Below are positions 18,553-27,524 of a stretch of 32,317 nucleotides of DNA, one piece after another (positions within the stretch are counted from its first letter, which is position 1; each line of letters opens with the position of its first letter). The DNA lies in contig JAJZHP010000019.1 in the NCBI GenBank assembly GCA_021804355.1, positions 1 to 32,317 of the forward strand. Direction: 5' to 3'. This DNA comes from Pseudomonadota bacterium (GTDB lineage: Bacteria; Pseudomonadota; Gammaproteobacteria; Pseudomonadales; Moraxellaceae). The notes under the pieces were generated by a model. It saw only the letters and a program-made list of their open reading frames with translations, did not search any database and was not told the origin of the DNA. A program made the position numbers and the translations under genes.

Positions 18553-19131
18553 TTAAAAAAGCTCGATGCGACGTATCGGGGTGGGGGTATCTATGCCTGT
18601 ATTTTGCCAACGCCATTCGCGTTTTACCGCTTCCTCGACATCTGGCGTAGCTACCGCCATACGGCGGCAAAATACATCGCCATCAGGTACGGCGATCACT
18701 TTGCGTGAACAGGCTCCCCCTAAGTCCTCCGCCACCAAAGCTATACCTTCACGCTGTAGCCATGCTCGCGCAAACTTCGCGTTATCTTCACCAATCATGG
18801 TCTGTAGGGAATGAACCACCGTCCCTCCCCCAAAGGCTTTGGCAACTAGCCTTGACTTATTTGCTCCGCGTGCCAGCATGGCATTGACCAGCACTTCCAT
18901 AGCATAGTCGCCCGCCAACACCACATCAGGATCATCTTCCCCGCCTGAATGCCGTCGTGGCAGCAAAAAATGGTTCATGCCGCATAGACCCAGACGCGGT
19001 TCATACAAGCAGACAGCGACACAGGACCCCAGAATCGTCGCTATGGGTCTATCGCTTTCAACAGCCCACCCGCCGGGATGTAGAGTTTTTGCCTGCCGTT
19101 CCAGGGCACGAGTATCCACAGGCTCAGGCAT
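18553..19131 (-). CDS. cheD: Chemoreceptor glutamine deamidase CheD
   Basis: CheD deamidates receptor glutamines and, in species with CheC, is a feedback regulator. The 192-residue protein carries the catalytic C37 in [13 protein letters not shown] and H54 in GMNHFLLP, followed by KAFGGG. It overlaps the end of cheB by 8 bp. The C-terminal stretch after the core domain ([11 protein letters not shown], then [13 protein letters not shown]) is an extension; its last five residues are identical to those of the second receptor, with the same codons for IELF. No cheC is nearby, so CheD here works without its usual partner or with one encoded elsewhere. Confidence 0.94.
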   Translation of the reverse strand: MPEPVDTRALERQAKTLHPGGWAVESDRPIATILGSCVAVCLYEPRLGLCGMNHFLLPRRHSGGEDDPDVVLAGDYAMEVLVNAMLARGANKSRLVAKAFGGGTVVHSLQTMIGEDNAKFARAWLQREGIALVAEDLGGACSRKVIAVPDGDVFCRRMAVATPDVEEAVKREWRWQNTGIDTPTPIRRIELF

Positions 19132-20170
19132 GGCGGCTGTACTCCATCAAGGCTTGAGCCACCACCGGCAATGGTAAGACTCTATCGACAGCTCCACGCT
19201 TAATTGCTTCCTGCGGCATACCGAAAACCACACAGGTAGAAGCATCCTCCGCGATAGTACTGGCTCCGGCCGCATGCATGGCCAAAAGTCCTCGCGCACC
19301 ATCATCTCCCATTCCGGTTAGGATCACGCCCAAGGCGTTAGCTCCAGCCGTTTCAGCGACCGACCGAAACAGCACATCGACCGAAGGCTTGTGCCGGTTA
19401 ACAACAGGACCGTCGCTAACCTGCACCAGATAGCGGGCACCACTACGGCGCAACACCATATGACGTCCACCCGGGGCAATCAGCACATGACCGGTCATAA
19501 CCCGGTCACCATCCACAGCTTCCTTGACTTGCACCTGACAAAGACTATTCAGCCGCTCGGCAAACATGGCGGTAAACTTCTCTGGCATGTGTTGTACAAT
19601 GACAATGCCACAGACCGATCGGGGCAAACGAACCAAAATTGCTTCCAGCGCCTGAGTTCCTCCTGTAGAAGTGCCGATCGCGATGACCCGCTCTGTCGTG
19701 CTAGTCATGGCAGGCTGATCCAGAAGAGGTTTTGTGGCCTGAGGAGCTCGTCGTAACCGGCGAGGCTCCACCTCAGCCGCTGCTCGGATAGCACCAATAA
19801 AATTACTGGCTTCATCCTCAAGAAAACTGTTCAACCCCAAACGGGGCTTGGTAATAATGCTGACTGCACCCGCAGCCATAGCTTCAACGGCCGTCTGGGT
19901 CCCGCGCTCGGTCAGCGTGGAACAAATGATGACCGGTGTAGGTCGCTCCTCCATGATCTTGCGCAAAAAGGAAAGACCATCCATGCGCGGCATTTCAATA
20001 TCCAGCACAATGACATCGGGCCATTCTTTTTTCATGGCTTCCATGGCAAAAAGTGGATCACTCACGGCTGCAATCAACTCGATCGCTGGATCTTTGGCCA
20101 GAATATCGCGGGCAGCTCGTCTGACCACTGCAGAGTCGTCCACCACCATTAATCTGATCTTTCTAGCCAT
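19124..20170 (-). CDS. cheB: Receptor methylesterase/deamidase response regulator CheB
   Basis: CheB removes methyl groups from receptor glutamates when phosphorylated by CheA. The 348 residues comprise a receiver domain (about 4-125) with acidic pocket D11-D12, phospho-acceptor D57 and K108, a linker, and a methylesterase domain (about 158-345). The catalytic triad is S168 (GTSTGG), H194 (QHMPEKFT) and D290 (GMGDDG). It starts 10 bp after the cheR stop with a GAGG that overlaps that stop, and ends 8 bp inside cheD. Confidence 0.96.
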   Translation of the reverse strand: MARKIRLMVVDDSAVVRRAARDILAKDPAIELIAAVSDPLFAMEAMKKEWPDVIVLDIEMPRMDGLSFLRKIMEERPTPVIICSTLTERGTQTAVEAMAAGAVSIITKPRLGLNSFLEDEASNFIGAIRAAAEVEPRRLRRAPQATKPLLDQPAMTSTTERVIAIGTSTGGTQALEAILVRLPRSVCGIVIVQHMPEKFTAMFAERLNSLCQVQVKEAVDGDRVMTGHVLIAPGGRHMVLRRSGARYLVQVSDGPVVNRHKPSVDVLFRSVAETAGANALGVILTGMGDDGARGLLAMHAAGASTIAEDASTCVVFGMPQEAIKRGAVDRVLPLPVVAQALMEYSRHA

Positions 20171-20180
20171 GGCAGATGCC

Positions 20181-20993
20181 TCAAGTTACCCGGGCATAGA
20201 TCGTGGGCTTGACCTGCCGTAAACCGTTAACCAAACCATTCAGCGACTCCGAATGGCCGACCACCAGATACCCCTGCGGTTTCAAACGCGCCAACAACTT
20301 ATGCACGACTTCGCGTTTGGTCTCAGGGTCAAAATAAATCATGACGTTACGCAGAAAAATTACATCATAAAAGTCAGCCCCCAATATAGGCTCCATCAGG
20401 TTGCAAGTCGCAAAAGAAGTATGTTCTCGCAACCGTTTATCCATTAAAAACGTACCCGATTGTGATCCCACCCCTTTTAGGCAATACTTTTTTCGGTAAA
20501 CCTCAGGCAAACCACGACTACGCGTATCGTCATAATGACCGCGTCGTGCCGATTCAACCACCATCTCGCTGATATCTGTCCCGGTCACGCACCACGTAGC
20601 GCCTAAGCCCAGAACCTCCGCCAGCACCATGGCCAAGGTATACACTTCTTCTCCCGTACTGCAGGCTGCACTCCATAGGGAGGGCGCCGTCACCTCCCGC
20701 GAACGCGCCCATGCCGCCAGCCATTCAAAATGTTTCTCCTCTCGAAAAAAGTAGGTTTCATGCGTAGTCAGTAAATCGATCATCCGCTGCCATTCCGTAG
20801 AGTCCTGGCCTGCGGTAACATAACGGTAATAGGCTGAAAAGCTTTCTAAACCCAGATGACGCAAACGCTGACTTAATCGCCCCACGAGCAGTTGGCGCTT
20901 AGCATCGCTCATGGCGATGCCTGCTACCTTGTGGATGAGCTGTCGGAAAGCGGTAAATTCGCGATCCGACATCTCAACCTGCAAGATACTCAT
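20181..20993 (-). CDS. cheR: Receptor methyltransferase CheR
   Basis: SAM-dependent methylation of receptor glutamates. The 270 residues show the N-terminal helical domain (about 8-75), then the Rossmann domain with [11 protein letters not shown], the SAM site [15 protein letters not shown], the TDIS motif, and [17 protein letters not shown]. Its start overlaps the cheW stop as ATGA, with GGAG 7 bases upstream. The first receptor of this operon ends in DFVRY, which fits the aromatic-x-x-aromatic pattern of CheR/CheB-binding tails, so it is the likely main substrate. Confidence 0.96.
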   Translation of the reverse strand: MSILQVEMSDREFTAFRQLIHKVAGIAMSDAKRQLLVGRLSQRLRHLGLESFSAYYRYVTAGQDSTEWQRMIDLLTTHETYFFREEKHFEWLAAWARSREVTAPSLWSAACSTGEEVYTLAMVLAEVLGLGATWCVTGTDISEMVVESARRGHYDDTRSRGLPEVYRKKYCLKGVGSQSGTFLMDKRLREHTSFATCNLMEPILGADFYDVIFLRNVMIYFDPETKREVVHKLLARLKPQGYLVVGHSESLNGLVNGLRQVKPTIYARVT

Positions 20994-21550
20994 ACACGCT
21001 CCGCCGTGAGAGCTGACTCCGCTCCAGCTTCGACTGCACCATCACGTGCTGCCAGCAACAGGGCAATTTCATCGATAGACAAGACACGTTCTATATTGAG
21101 CAAAATAACAAAACGGCTGCCTATTTTGCTCATACCCTGAATAAAATCAGCGCGGATACGTGCGCCAAAGGAGGGAGGGGGCTCTATGTCACTGGAGGCC
21201 ACATCCAGCACCTCAGAGACGGAGTCCACCACCATACCCATATCATGACGCCCATCATCCAGTCGCAGTTCAATAATGACAATACAGGTGCGCCGCCCTA
21301 TGGTCTGCCGCTCTCGCCCGAATCGGGCACCTAAATCGATCACCGGTACCACACTACCGCGCAGATTGATCACGCCACGGATAAACGATGGCATCAGGGG
21401 GATTTCCGTCACCTGACCGTACTCAATGATTTCCTTGACGTTCAATATGCCTACGGCAAACATCTCTCCATTTAGCAGAAAGGTCAAAACCTGCTGTATG
21501 GTATCCGCCGTTGCTACGGACGTGCCACGAACGGGAGTTATCTGTCCCAT
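20990..21550 (-). CDS. cheW: Chemotaxis adaptor CheW
   Basis: CheW couples receptors to CheA. The 186-residue protein has one CheW domain (about 18-165), with QVLTFLLNGEMFAVGI, the region FIRGVINLRGSVVPVIDL, and a C-terminal segment around FIQGMSKIGSRFVILLNIE. The last 20 residues are alanine- and glutamate-rich and probably disordered. It begins 17 bp after the receptor stop with AGGAG 9 bases before the ATG, and overlaps cheR. It is the only cheW in the window. Confidence 0.96.
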   Translation of the reverse strand: MGQITPVRGTSVATADTIQQVLTFLLNGEMFAVGILNVKEIIEYGQVTEIPLMPSFIRGVINLRGSVVPVIDLGARFGRERQTIGRRTCIVIIELRLDDGRHDMGMVVDSVSEVLDVASSDIEPPPSFGARIRADFIQGMSKIGSRFVILLNIERVLSIDEIALLLAARDGAVEAGAESALTAERV

Positions 21551-21567
21551 GATAGCTATCTCCTCGC

Positions 21568-24336
21568 TCAGTAACGCACAAAATCGCCTTCATCCAGGGA
21601 TGCCGCCGCTGCCGGTTGACGGCTGCTACGTTGAGCAGTAGCAGCAGCGGGTCGGCTCGCTGAACTGCGCTTGGATGCTACCGGAGCATGGCCTCTATCC
21701 ACCCGGAAGAATCCCACCAGCTGTTGCAGTTGCGCAGACTGCGCCCCCAACTCCTCTGCCGTAGCCGCCAACTCTTCCGATGCTGAGGCATTTTGTTGTG
21801 TGGCCTTATTTAACTGCCCCATGGCGCCGTTGATTTGTGCTACCCCTGTGGATTGTTCATCCGAAGCTGCGGCAATCTCCTGCACCAGATCCGAAGTTTT
21901 CTTGATAGAGGGCACCATAGCTCCCAGCAAACTACCCGCCTTCTCGGCCAGAGCCACTGAAGATCCCGCCAGATTACCAATTTCCTGGGCGGCCACTTGA
22001 GAGCGTTCAGCCAGTTTGCGTACTTCTGCAGCCACCACAGCAAAACCTTTGCCATGCTCACCGGCCCGGGCAGCTTCAATCGCTGCATTCAACGCCAGCA
22101 GGTTCGTCTGGTAAGCAATATCGTCAATGATGCCTATACGATTGGCAATTTGTTTCATGGCCGATACCGTCTCCGTCACAGCTCCTCCCCCCTCTTGGGC
22201 TTCCGTAGCTGCCTGGGTGGCAATATTGTTGGTCACCTTGGCGTTATCAGCGTTCTGATTGATTGATGAGGTCATCTGTTCCATGGCCGCTGTAGTCTCT
22301 TCCACAGAAGCGGCTTGTTCGGAAGAGGACTGCGACAGGGACTGGGCCGTTGACGATACCTGCCCAGCGGCATTACTCAGGTCATCGGCAGCGATATTGA
22401 TTTGCGCCAGCGTTTCAGAAAGTTTTTCGATAGACGTATTGACGGCAAGCTTCATGGCATCAAAATCTCCTTGATAGCTACGCGTAATCTTTTGCGTCAT
22501 ATCACCAGCAGCCATGGCCTCCATAACACGTTTGACATCATTAAACGGCTCAACAACGGAATCTAAGGTACTGTTCATGCCTTCCACGATTTTGCGGAAG
22601 TCACCACGGTGTGCAGGCGCATCAGCTCGCGTTTCAAGCACGCCTGCCAGTGCCGCTGCACTTAAACTATTGGCATCAACGATCAGTGCCTTGATGTTGT
22701 TTCGTACCTGTTCAATGGTTTCATTGATAAAGGCTTTTTTGCCAGGGAAAGTTTCAAGAGGTGCATCCAGATTACCTTCACCAAATTCCTTGATGCAGGC
22801 CATCGCCTTCTTCTTCACCGCAATATGCCCAAACACCATGGTGTTGACACCTCGGGCCATCGCACCAAAATCACCCTTGAAGCGACCTTCATCAATCTTG
22901 ATATCGATATCACCCAGATCATGTTCATGCGACATATGGTTCATGTCAGCGATAAAGCTCTTGATGTTGGTACGCATAGCTTCGATATTGTCGTTAATGA
23001 ACGCTTTCTTACCGGGGAATTTCTCAAGAGGTGCATCAAAGTTACCATCACCAAATTCCTTGATGCAGGCCATTGCCTTCTTCTTCACCGCGATATGACC
23101 AAACACCATGCCGTTGACACCCTTGGCCATCACGGCAAAATCACCCTTGAAGCGACCTTCATCAATCTTGATATCGATATCACCCAGATCATGTTGCTGT
23201 GACATATGAGCCATATCAGCTATGAAACTTTTGGTATTGGTGCGTAAAGTTTCTATATGGTCATTGATAAACGCTTTCTTACCGGGGAATTTCTCAAGAG
23301 GTGCATCAAAGTTACCTTCACCAAATTCTTTGATACAAGCCATTGCCTTCTTCTTCACCGCGATATGACCAAACACCATACCGTTGACACCCTTGGCCAT
23401 GTTGGCAAAATCATTTTTGAACTGGGACTCATCAATCTTGACATCAATATCGCCGGCATCATGTTCACGTGACATTCGATTCATGTCGCTCATCAATAGC
23501 CGTAACGCTGATTGCACAGCAGCTATCGATGCCATCACACTGTGGCGATCTTGGGGAAGCAGACTGATCTCCGTGGTTAAATCTCCCTCGGCAAGGCGCC
23601 GCGTCGCCTGTTGTAATAAAACCGGCTCGGCTCCAAGTTGCGCCATCAGACTACGCAGGATGCTATAGCCGAAGGCAGCTAGCAAAGCAGCCATGGCAAC
23701 AGCCAGTGTTATCATGATATTTAAGGTATGACTTTGTGAAGTATGACCTGCCTCAACTGAGGCTGTGGCATCCGTCGCTCCCGAGGAAATCAACTGAGCA
23801 ATGGCCGTATCCGCCGTACTAAATTTAGGTGATGCTTCATCGACACCACGGATAAAGGCTGCAAGCAACTCCGAATGCCCTGGCGTATTATTAGCTGCAT
23901 CCTGAGATGATAGCTGTTCCATCTGGCCACGATTACGGGTGGCCAGCATACGGTAGTCATTCAGAGCCGCCTCAAACTGAGTCCATTGTTGCTGCTCTTG
24001 AGCAGAATGCTCGAAATGTACCCAGGTTGCTTCAGCGGAGCCCACATCTTTCCATCCTGCATCGATAGACTGAACATGCCCCATTAATCGACCTGAATCT
24101 GCATGTCCCGACGCTAATTCTGCATACGCGCCTAGCATGTTTAAGCGGACATTCTGTAATCCCGTACGCAATTGCGTCAAAGCCTGCATAGAGGATATTT
24201 CGTTATTACCCACCTGATCGAAAATAGCCTGATCACTTTCAAAACCACGAAAGGCCATAAAAGCCACCAGCATCAGGGAGGCTAGTGCCACACCGATCAA
24301 AGACAGTAGTTTATACCTGACTAACATAGTACTCAT
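21568..24336 (-). CDS. Methyl-accepting receptor with three tandem 90-residue HAMP-like repeats
   Basis: A 922-residue transmembrane receptor. TM1 (about 9-29) and TM2 (about 205-225) enclose a four-helix-bundle-like periplasmic domain (30-204). A HAMP domain (about 226-282) is followed by three tandem copies of a 90-residue unit (285-374, 375-464, 465-554), a diverged further HAMP region (about 555-640), and the signalling domain (about 650-875; tip [20 protein letters not shown], then [15 protein letters not shown]). The repeat carries [16 protein letters not shown] and [17 protein letters not shown]; poly-HAMP relays of this kind are known in other receptors. The Ala/Ser/Arg-rich tail ends DEGDFVRY, a match to the x-aromatic-x-x-aromatic CheR/CheB tether. 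It lies between cheA and cheW, so it is probably the main receptor of the cluster. Confidence 0.95.
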   Translation of the reverse strand: MSTMLVRYKLLSLIGVALASLMLVAFMAFRGFESDQAIFDQVGNNEISSMQALTQLRTGLQNVRLNMLGAYAELASGHADSGRLMGHVQSIDAGWKDVGSAEATWVHFEHSAQEQQQWTQFEAALNDYRMLATRNRGQMEQLSSQDAANNTPGHSELLAAFIRGVDEASPKFSTADTAIAQLISSGATDATASVEAGHTSQSHTLNIMITLAVAMAALLAAFGYSILRSLMAQLGAEPVLLQQATRRLAEGDLTTEISLLPQDRHSVMASIAAVQSALRLLMSDMNRMSREHDAGDIDVKIDESQFKNDFANMAKGVNGMVFGHIAVKKKAMACIKEFGEGNFDAPLEKFPGKKAFINDHIETLRTNTKSFIADMAHMSQQHDLGDIDIKIDEGRFKGDFAVMAKGVNGMVFGHIAVKKKAMACIKEFGDGNFDAPLEKFPGKKAFINDNIEAMRTNIKSFIADMNHMSHEHDLGDIDIKIDEGRFKGDFGAMARGVNTMVFGHIAVKKKAMACIKEFGEGNLDAPLETFPGKKAFINETIEQVRNNIKALIVDANSLSAAALAGVLETRADAPAHRGDFRKIVEGMNSTLDSVVEPFNDVKRVMEAMAAGDMTQKITRSYQGDFDAMKLAVNTSIEKLSETLAQINIAADDLSNAAGQVSSTAQSLSQSSSEQAASVEETTAAMEQMTSSINQNADNAKVTNNIATQAATEAQEGGGAVTETVSAMKQIANRIGIIDDIAYQTNLLALNAAIEAARAGEHGKGFAVVAAEVRKLAERSQVAAQEIGNLAGSSVALAEKAGSLLGAMVPSIKKTSDLVQEIAAASDEQSTGVAQINGAMGQLNKATQQNASASEELAATAEELGAQSAQLQQLVGFFRVDRGHAPVASKRSSASRPAAATAQRSSRQPAAAASLDEGDFVRY
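22675..23484 (-). repeat. Three in-frame 270-bp tandem repeats inside the receptor gene
   Basis: Units are at 23484-23215, 23214-22945 and 22944-22675. Long blocks are identical at exact 270-bp spacing, for example the segment at 22781-22800 recurs at 23051 and, with one change, at 23321. Each unit encodes 90 residues. The middle and last units are most alike in their first half, the first and middle in their second half, which suggests recombination among copies. The unit number could vary between strains. Confidence 0.95.
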
Positions 24337-24354
24337 ATTGCACCCTTGGCCCCT

Positions 24355-24406
24355 GGTTTCTTGCGAAACCTATTGGCTTTTATGGACATGCATGAACAGC
24401 ATGTCC
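24355..24406 (-). other. Two hairpins between cheA and the receptor gene
   Basis: In the 95-bp gap, read on the minus strand, there are two perfect hairpins. The first is GGACATGC-tgttcat-GCATGTCC (24406-24384). The second is GGTTTC-GCAA-GAAACC (24370-24355), whose loop is a GNRA tetraloop. Neither is followed by a T-run, so they look like mRNA stability or processing elements that separate cheA from the receptor, not terminators. Confidence 0.6.
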
Positions 24407-24431
24407 CCCTGTTAATGATAGGCAACCCTGA

Positions 24432-26597
24432 TCAGGCCCCCGTGAGTAAACGTTCTCGTGTTACCAAACCACCTTCCGATTGATGCGTACTGAGACGCAC
24501 CAGCGACTGCACATCCAGAATCAACGCCACTTCCCCTGAACCCAAAATAGTTGATCCACTCAAGCATCGTTCGTTGCGAAACAACGCCCCTAGCGGTTTA
24601 ATAACCGTCTGAAATTCCCCAAATAAATGATCCACCACCAAACCCGCTCGCCCACCTACATGTCTGACCACCACCACATTGCGACGACGTGGTGGTTCAT
24701 CCTGATGGTTAAACAAAATTCTGAGATCAATGAGAGGCAACACTTCACCACGCAGATTCAAAAATGCCATCGGCTCTTCAGCATGAGATAATTCCACGCA
24801 CTCGACGACAGCATCTAGCGGCACCACATAAGAAGCATCAGACACACCTGTCAAAAATCCATCGATAATGGCTAATGTCAGTGGCAGTCGAATGGTAAAT
24901 TTCGAACCCTTGCCTTGCTCGCTAGCCACCTCAACAGAACCGCGCAAAGCCTGCACATTCTTGCGTACCACATCCATGCCTACACCACGGCCTGATATAT
25001 TGCTGACTTGATCCGCGGTACTGAAGCCAGGTTCAAAAATCAGGTTGATGATTTCTTTATCGCTAAGTACCTGGGTAGCATGGATCAGCCCCTTCTCTAC
25101 GGCCTTATCATGTACTCGGGTGGTATCGATACCACGCCCATCATCAGAGACTTCGATCACGATACTGCCAGAATCGTGGCGTGCTGACAGGGCCACCGTA
25201 CCCATGGCTGTTTTGCCACAAGCCAGTCGTTCGGCAGAGGGCTCAATGCCGTGATCGATGGCATTACGGATCAAGTGCATCAGCGGATCAGCTATTTTCT
25301 CGACCACTGACTTATCCAGCTCAGTGTCGCCTCCACTGACCACCAGATCGATATCCTTGCCCAGTTCCTTGGCCACATCGCGAACTACCCGATAAAATCT
25401 GCGAAAAGTTTCACCGATTTGAACCATATGCAGCTGCAATGCTGAATCACGTATGTTTTCTACCAGCCTGCCCAGCAACGACGTAGCTTCCACCAGAGCT
25501 GATTGTCCGGACTGACGCGCCAGCAAACTCGCGGAGGCTCCTGCGATCACCAATTCACCGACCAGATCAATCAGCTGGTCCAGTTTATCGGCCTTGACAC
25601 GGATCAGTCGGGCATCGGCTGATGCCTTGTCGTTGACCTGTTTCTGGCGATTAACCGCCGCATCGACAATCTCCGGTTGCACCACATGCTGGCGCACCAG
25701 AATTTCACCTAAAGGGGGGGGCATACTACCTTGCTCGGTCACAGCATCCTGCCCACGCAACCCTTGCGCCAGCTCATCCGGAGTCAGCGCGCCTGAACGC
25801 ACCAGCATTTCCCCCAAACGCATATGTTCTTCAGGCAAATCATCAATACGATTAACAAACTCACCTATTCGCGCTGGAGGAGGCAAAATGCTGAGTTCAC
25901 AATCATCGCGGCAGAACATGAATACTTTCTCTATGGCATCCTTTCCTGCCACGCTACGCAGCACCACATCAAAACCCAAGTAACAACTCTCCGGGTCCAT
26001 GGCATCGGCCATAGGTAACTCATGGGTGAGCGCCTGAATCTGCAGTACCTCTCCTAACGTAGCGAGATGGCGTAAAAAAGCCAAAGGTTCCATACCGTTA
26101 CGCAGGATGTCTTTTCCAAACATCACACGAATCAGCCAGCTATCTTCAGCTGAGGGAGGATGCTCGATATCCATGTTGACATCAGGACGCGCACTCGGCG
26201 CAGGATGATCAGCACCATGAAATGCTTTCAGCATGTCCAAAACAGCATCGGTTTCAGGCTGCAGTTCTGCATCTGCCTCAAGTTTGCCCGCCGCAACCCT
26301 ATTCAGCATCACGCTTAAATGATCGCCGGCGCGCAATAACACGCCGATCAAACTTTCCGAAATTTCTAAGTGATGGGTACGCAAGTCTTCCAGCAGACTC
26401 TCCAGGACATGCGTATAACGTTCGACATGCCCAAGATCAACCACGCCGGCACCGCCTTTGATGGTATGCGCTGCACGGAAGATGGCGTGGATAGTCTCCT
26501 CATCCCGATCCCCCTGCTCCAAACGCAGCAGCCCTGATTCCATGGCTTCCAGGAGTTCTTGAGATTCTTGAATAAATACGGTGTAGATCTCATCCAT
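24432..26597 (-). CDS. cheA: Histidine kinase CheA with tandem MshEN-like motifs
   Basis: The central kinase that phosphorylates CheY and CheB. The 721 residues comprise an Hpt domain (about 1-105; phospho-acceptor H44 in AAHTIKGGAG), a P2-like domain (about 152-240; WLIRVMFGKD and LGEVLQIQAL), an unusual linker with two 24-residue motifs (260-283 and 295-318) of the RLGxxLVxxG type, the dimerisation domain (about 330-395; LDQLIDLVGELVIAG), the ATPase domain (N box HLIRNAIDHGIE at 441-452, G1 DDGRGID at 485-491, G2 GRGVGMDVV) and a CheW-like domain (about 575-710). No receiver domain is attached. It overlaps the STAS gene by 8 bp. The two linker motifs follow the pattern of MshEN c-di-GMP-binding domains; binding is unproven. 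Confidence 0.96.
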   Translation of the reverse strand: MDEIYTVFIQESQELLEAMESGLLRLEQGDRDEETIHAIFRAAHTIKGGAGVVDLGHVERYTHVLESLLEDLRTHHLEISESLIGVLLRAGDHLSVMLNRVAAGKLEADAELQPETDAVLDMLKAFHGADHPAPSARPDVNMDIEHPPSAEDSWLIRVMFGKDILRNGMEPLAFLRHLATLGEVLQIQALTHELPMADAMDPESCYLGFDVVLRSVAGKDAIEKVFMFCRDDCELSILPPPARIGEFVNRIDDLPEEHMRLGEMLVRSGALTPDELAQGLRGQDAVTEQGSMPPPLGEILVRQHVVQPEIVDAAVNRQKQVNDKASADARLIRVKADKLDQLIDLVGELVIAGASASLLARQSGQSALVEATSLLGRLVENIRDSALQLHMVQIGETFRRFYRVVRDVAKELGKDIDLVVSGGDTELDKSVVEKIADPLMHLIRNAIDHGIEPSAERLACGKTAMGTVALSARHDSGSIVIEVSDDGRGIDTTRVHDKAVEKGLIHATQVLSDKEIINLIFEPGFSTADQVSNISGRGVGMDVVRKNVQALRGSVEVASEQGKGSKFTIRLPLTLAIIDGFLTGVSDASYVVPLDAVVECVELSHAEEPMAFLNLRGEVLPLIDLRILFNHQDEPPRRRNVVVVRHVGGRAGLVVDHLFGEFQTVIKPLGALFRNERCLSGSTILGSGEVALILDVQSLVRLSTHQSEGGLVTRERLLTGA

Positions 26598-26928
26598 GAC
26601 TTGGCTCCGATTCTGCTAGCAAAACCAGAGGATCACCAAAGAAAGCCGCCAGGTTGAGAAACTCAAATACGGCTATGACAGCATCCGAATGCGCCACGAT
26701 ATGCATTTCATGGCGCTGTTGCAGACTCTCCTGCTTAGCCAGCATCAGCAGTTGTACGCCTGCGGTATCCAGGTCATTTACGTTGGAAAGATCCAGCTCC
26801 ACGCGAGCATGCTGGCGAACAGCATCTACCAGAGCAACCTTGATAGCAGTAGCATCATAAATACTTAAATCGCCCTGAATACGCAGTCGAACTGAAGCTT
26901 CGCCGCAAGTTTCCTGATGAATTTCCAT
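26590..26928 (-). CDS. STAS domain protein (anti-sigma-factor-antagonist type)
   Basis: A single STAS domain of 112 residues (MEIHQE to PSHG) with GDLSIYDATAIK, a central VELDLSNVNDLDTAG and a final hydrophobic helix. In SpoIIAA-like proteins the phosphorylated serine sits in D-S-x-G; here the motif is D-T-A-G, so a threonine occupies the site. I chose the ATG at 26928 because GAGG is 8 bases before it; the in-frame ATG at 26934 is only 2 bases from the same GAGG. It lies between cheY and cheA, overlapping cheA by 8 bp. STAS proteins in che operons may modulate CheA or a partner-switching output; the partner here is unknown. Confidence 0.85.
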   Translation of the reverse strand: MEIHQETCGEASVRLRIQGDLSIYDATAIKVALVDAVRQHARVELDLSNVNDLDTAGVQLLMLAKQESLQQRHEMHIVAHSDAVIAVFEFLNLAAFFGDPLVLLAESEPSHG

Positions 26929-26948
26929 CGCCATTACCTCTTTTGCGC

Positions 26949-27314
26949 TTAGCGCAGCACCATACCCAGCGTTGCGATTAAATCTTCCGCTGTTACCGGT
27001 TTGACCAACCAGCCACTCGCCCCCGCTGCCTTAGCTTCAGCTCGCTTGGACTGCTGAGATTCAGTCGTCAAAAACAGAATGGGCATAAACTTAAAGTTGG
27101 ATAACTGACGTACTTTTTTGATGAACTCAATGCCATTCATCCCCGGCATATTGAGATCTGTAATGAGCAGGTCCACCTTTTTGCCAGCCTGAAATAACTT
27201 CATGGCATCCTCGGCACTGCGCGCCTGTTCCACGGCATATCCAGCTTTAAGAAGAATATTGGATACTGACAACAAGATAGTTGCCGAATCATCGACCAAC
27301 ATGATAGTTCGCAT
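26949..27314 (-). CDS. cheY: CheY-type single-domain response regulator
   Basis: A 121-residue receiver domain and the likely output of CheA. Acidic pocket D8-D9, phospho-acceptor D53 (LLITDLNMPGMNG), T83-T84 (FLTTES) and K105 (KPV) are all in place. The segment before K105 reads GASGWLVKPV, as in the stand-alone regulators that head many non-enteric che clusters. AGAGG lies 8 bases before the ATG. It is the first gene of the operon, after 504 bp of non-coding DNA. Flagellar switch binding cannot be assumed, since no motility gene is present here. Confidence 0.93.
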   Translation of the reverse strand: MRTIMLVDDSATILLSVSNILLKAGYAVEQARSAEDAMKLFQAGKKVDLLITDLNMPGMNGIEFIKKVRQLSNFKFMPILFLTTESQQSKRAEAKAAGASGWLVKPVTAEDLIATLGMVLR

Positions 27315-27419
27315 GTATCAACCTCTAACGCCACTTAACTTTCACTTAGTTTGTTAGCCTAGTTCAGCCCATCAAGATATTTTTTCATTTCCTTAAAATT
27401 AATGATCTGCATCAATTCG

Positions 27420-27459
27420 TTTCTTGATTGCACAAAGAATTTCTTGATTGCACAAAAAA
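27420..27459. repeat. Tandem 20-bp direct repeat with TTGCACAA core
   Basis: Two abutting copies of TTTCTTGATTGCACAAaGAA differ at one base (27437 G, 27457 A). A third, partial start (TTTCT) follows, leading into GTGCAATGCAC (27472-27482), which is a palindrome around one base and shares the TGCAC core. They lie 105-170 bp before the cheY start, so they look like a cluster of activator or repressor sites. Confidence 0.7.
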
Positions 27460-27524
27460 TTTCTGATAATCGTGCAATGCACACAAGAAAGTAATATTGC
27501 TTTTGTAAATTTGAATAGATTGAT

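Noticed and set aside
22514-23202. Long plus-strand reading frames of 125-194 codons opposite the receptor repeats
   Set aside because: They are antisense shadows of the 270-bp repeats, with no ribosome site and no recognisable protein features.
22675-23484. CRISPR-like periodic repeats
   Set aside because: The period is 270 bp, the repeats are in frame and fully coding, and there are no spacers.
27420-27459. A minimal CRISPR array
   Set aside because: The two 20-bp copies abut with no spacer between them and no cas gene is near.
27315-27500. A sigma-28 or sigma-54 promoter for the che operon
   Set aside because: No TAAA-N15-GCCGATAA and no TGGCAC-N5-TTGCA match was found on the minus strand.
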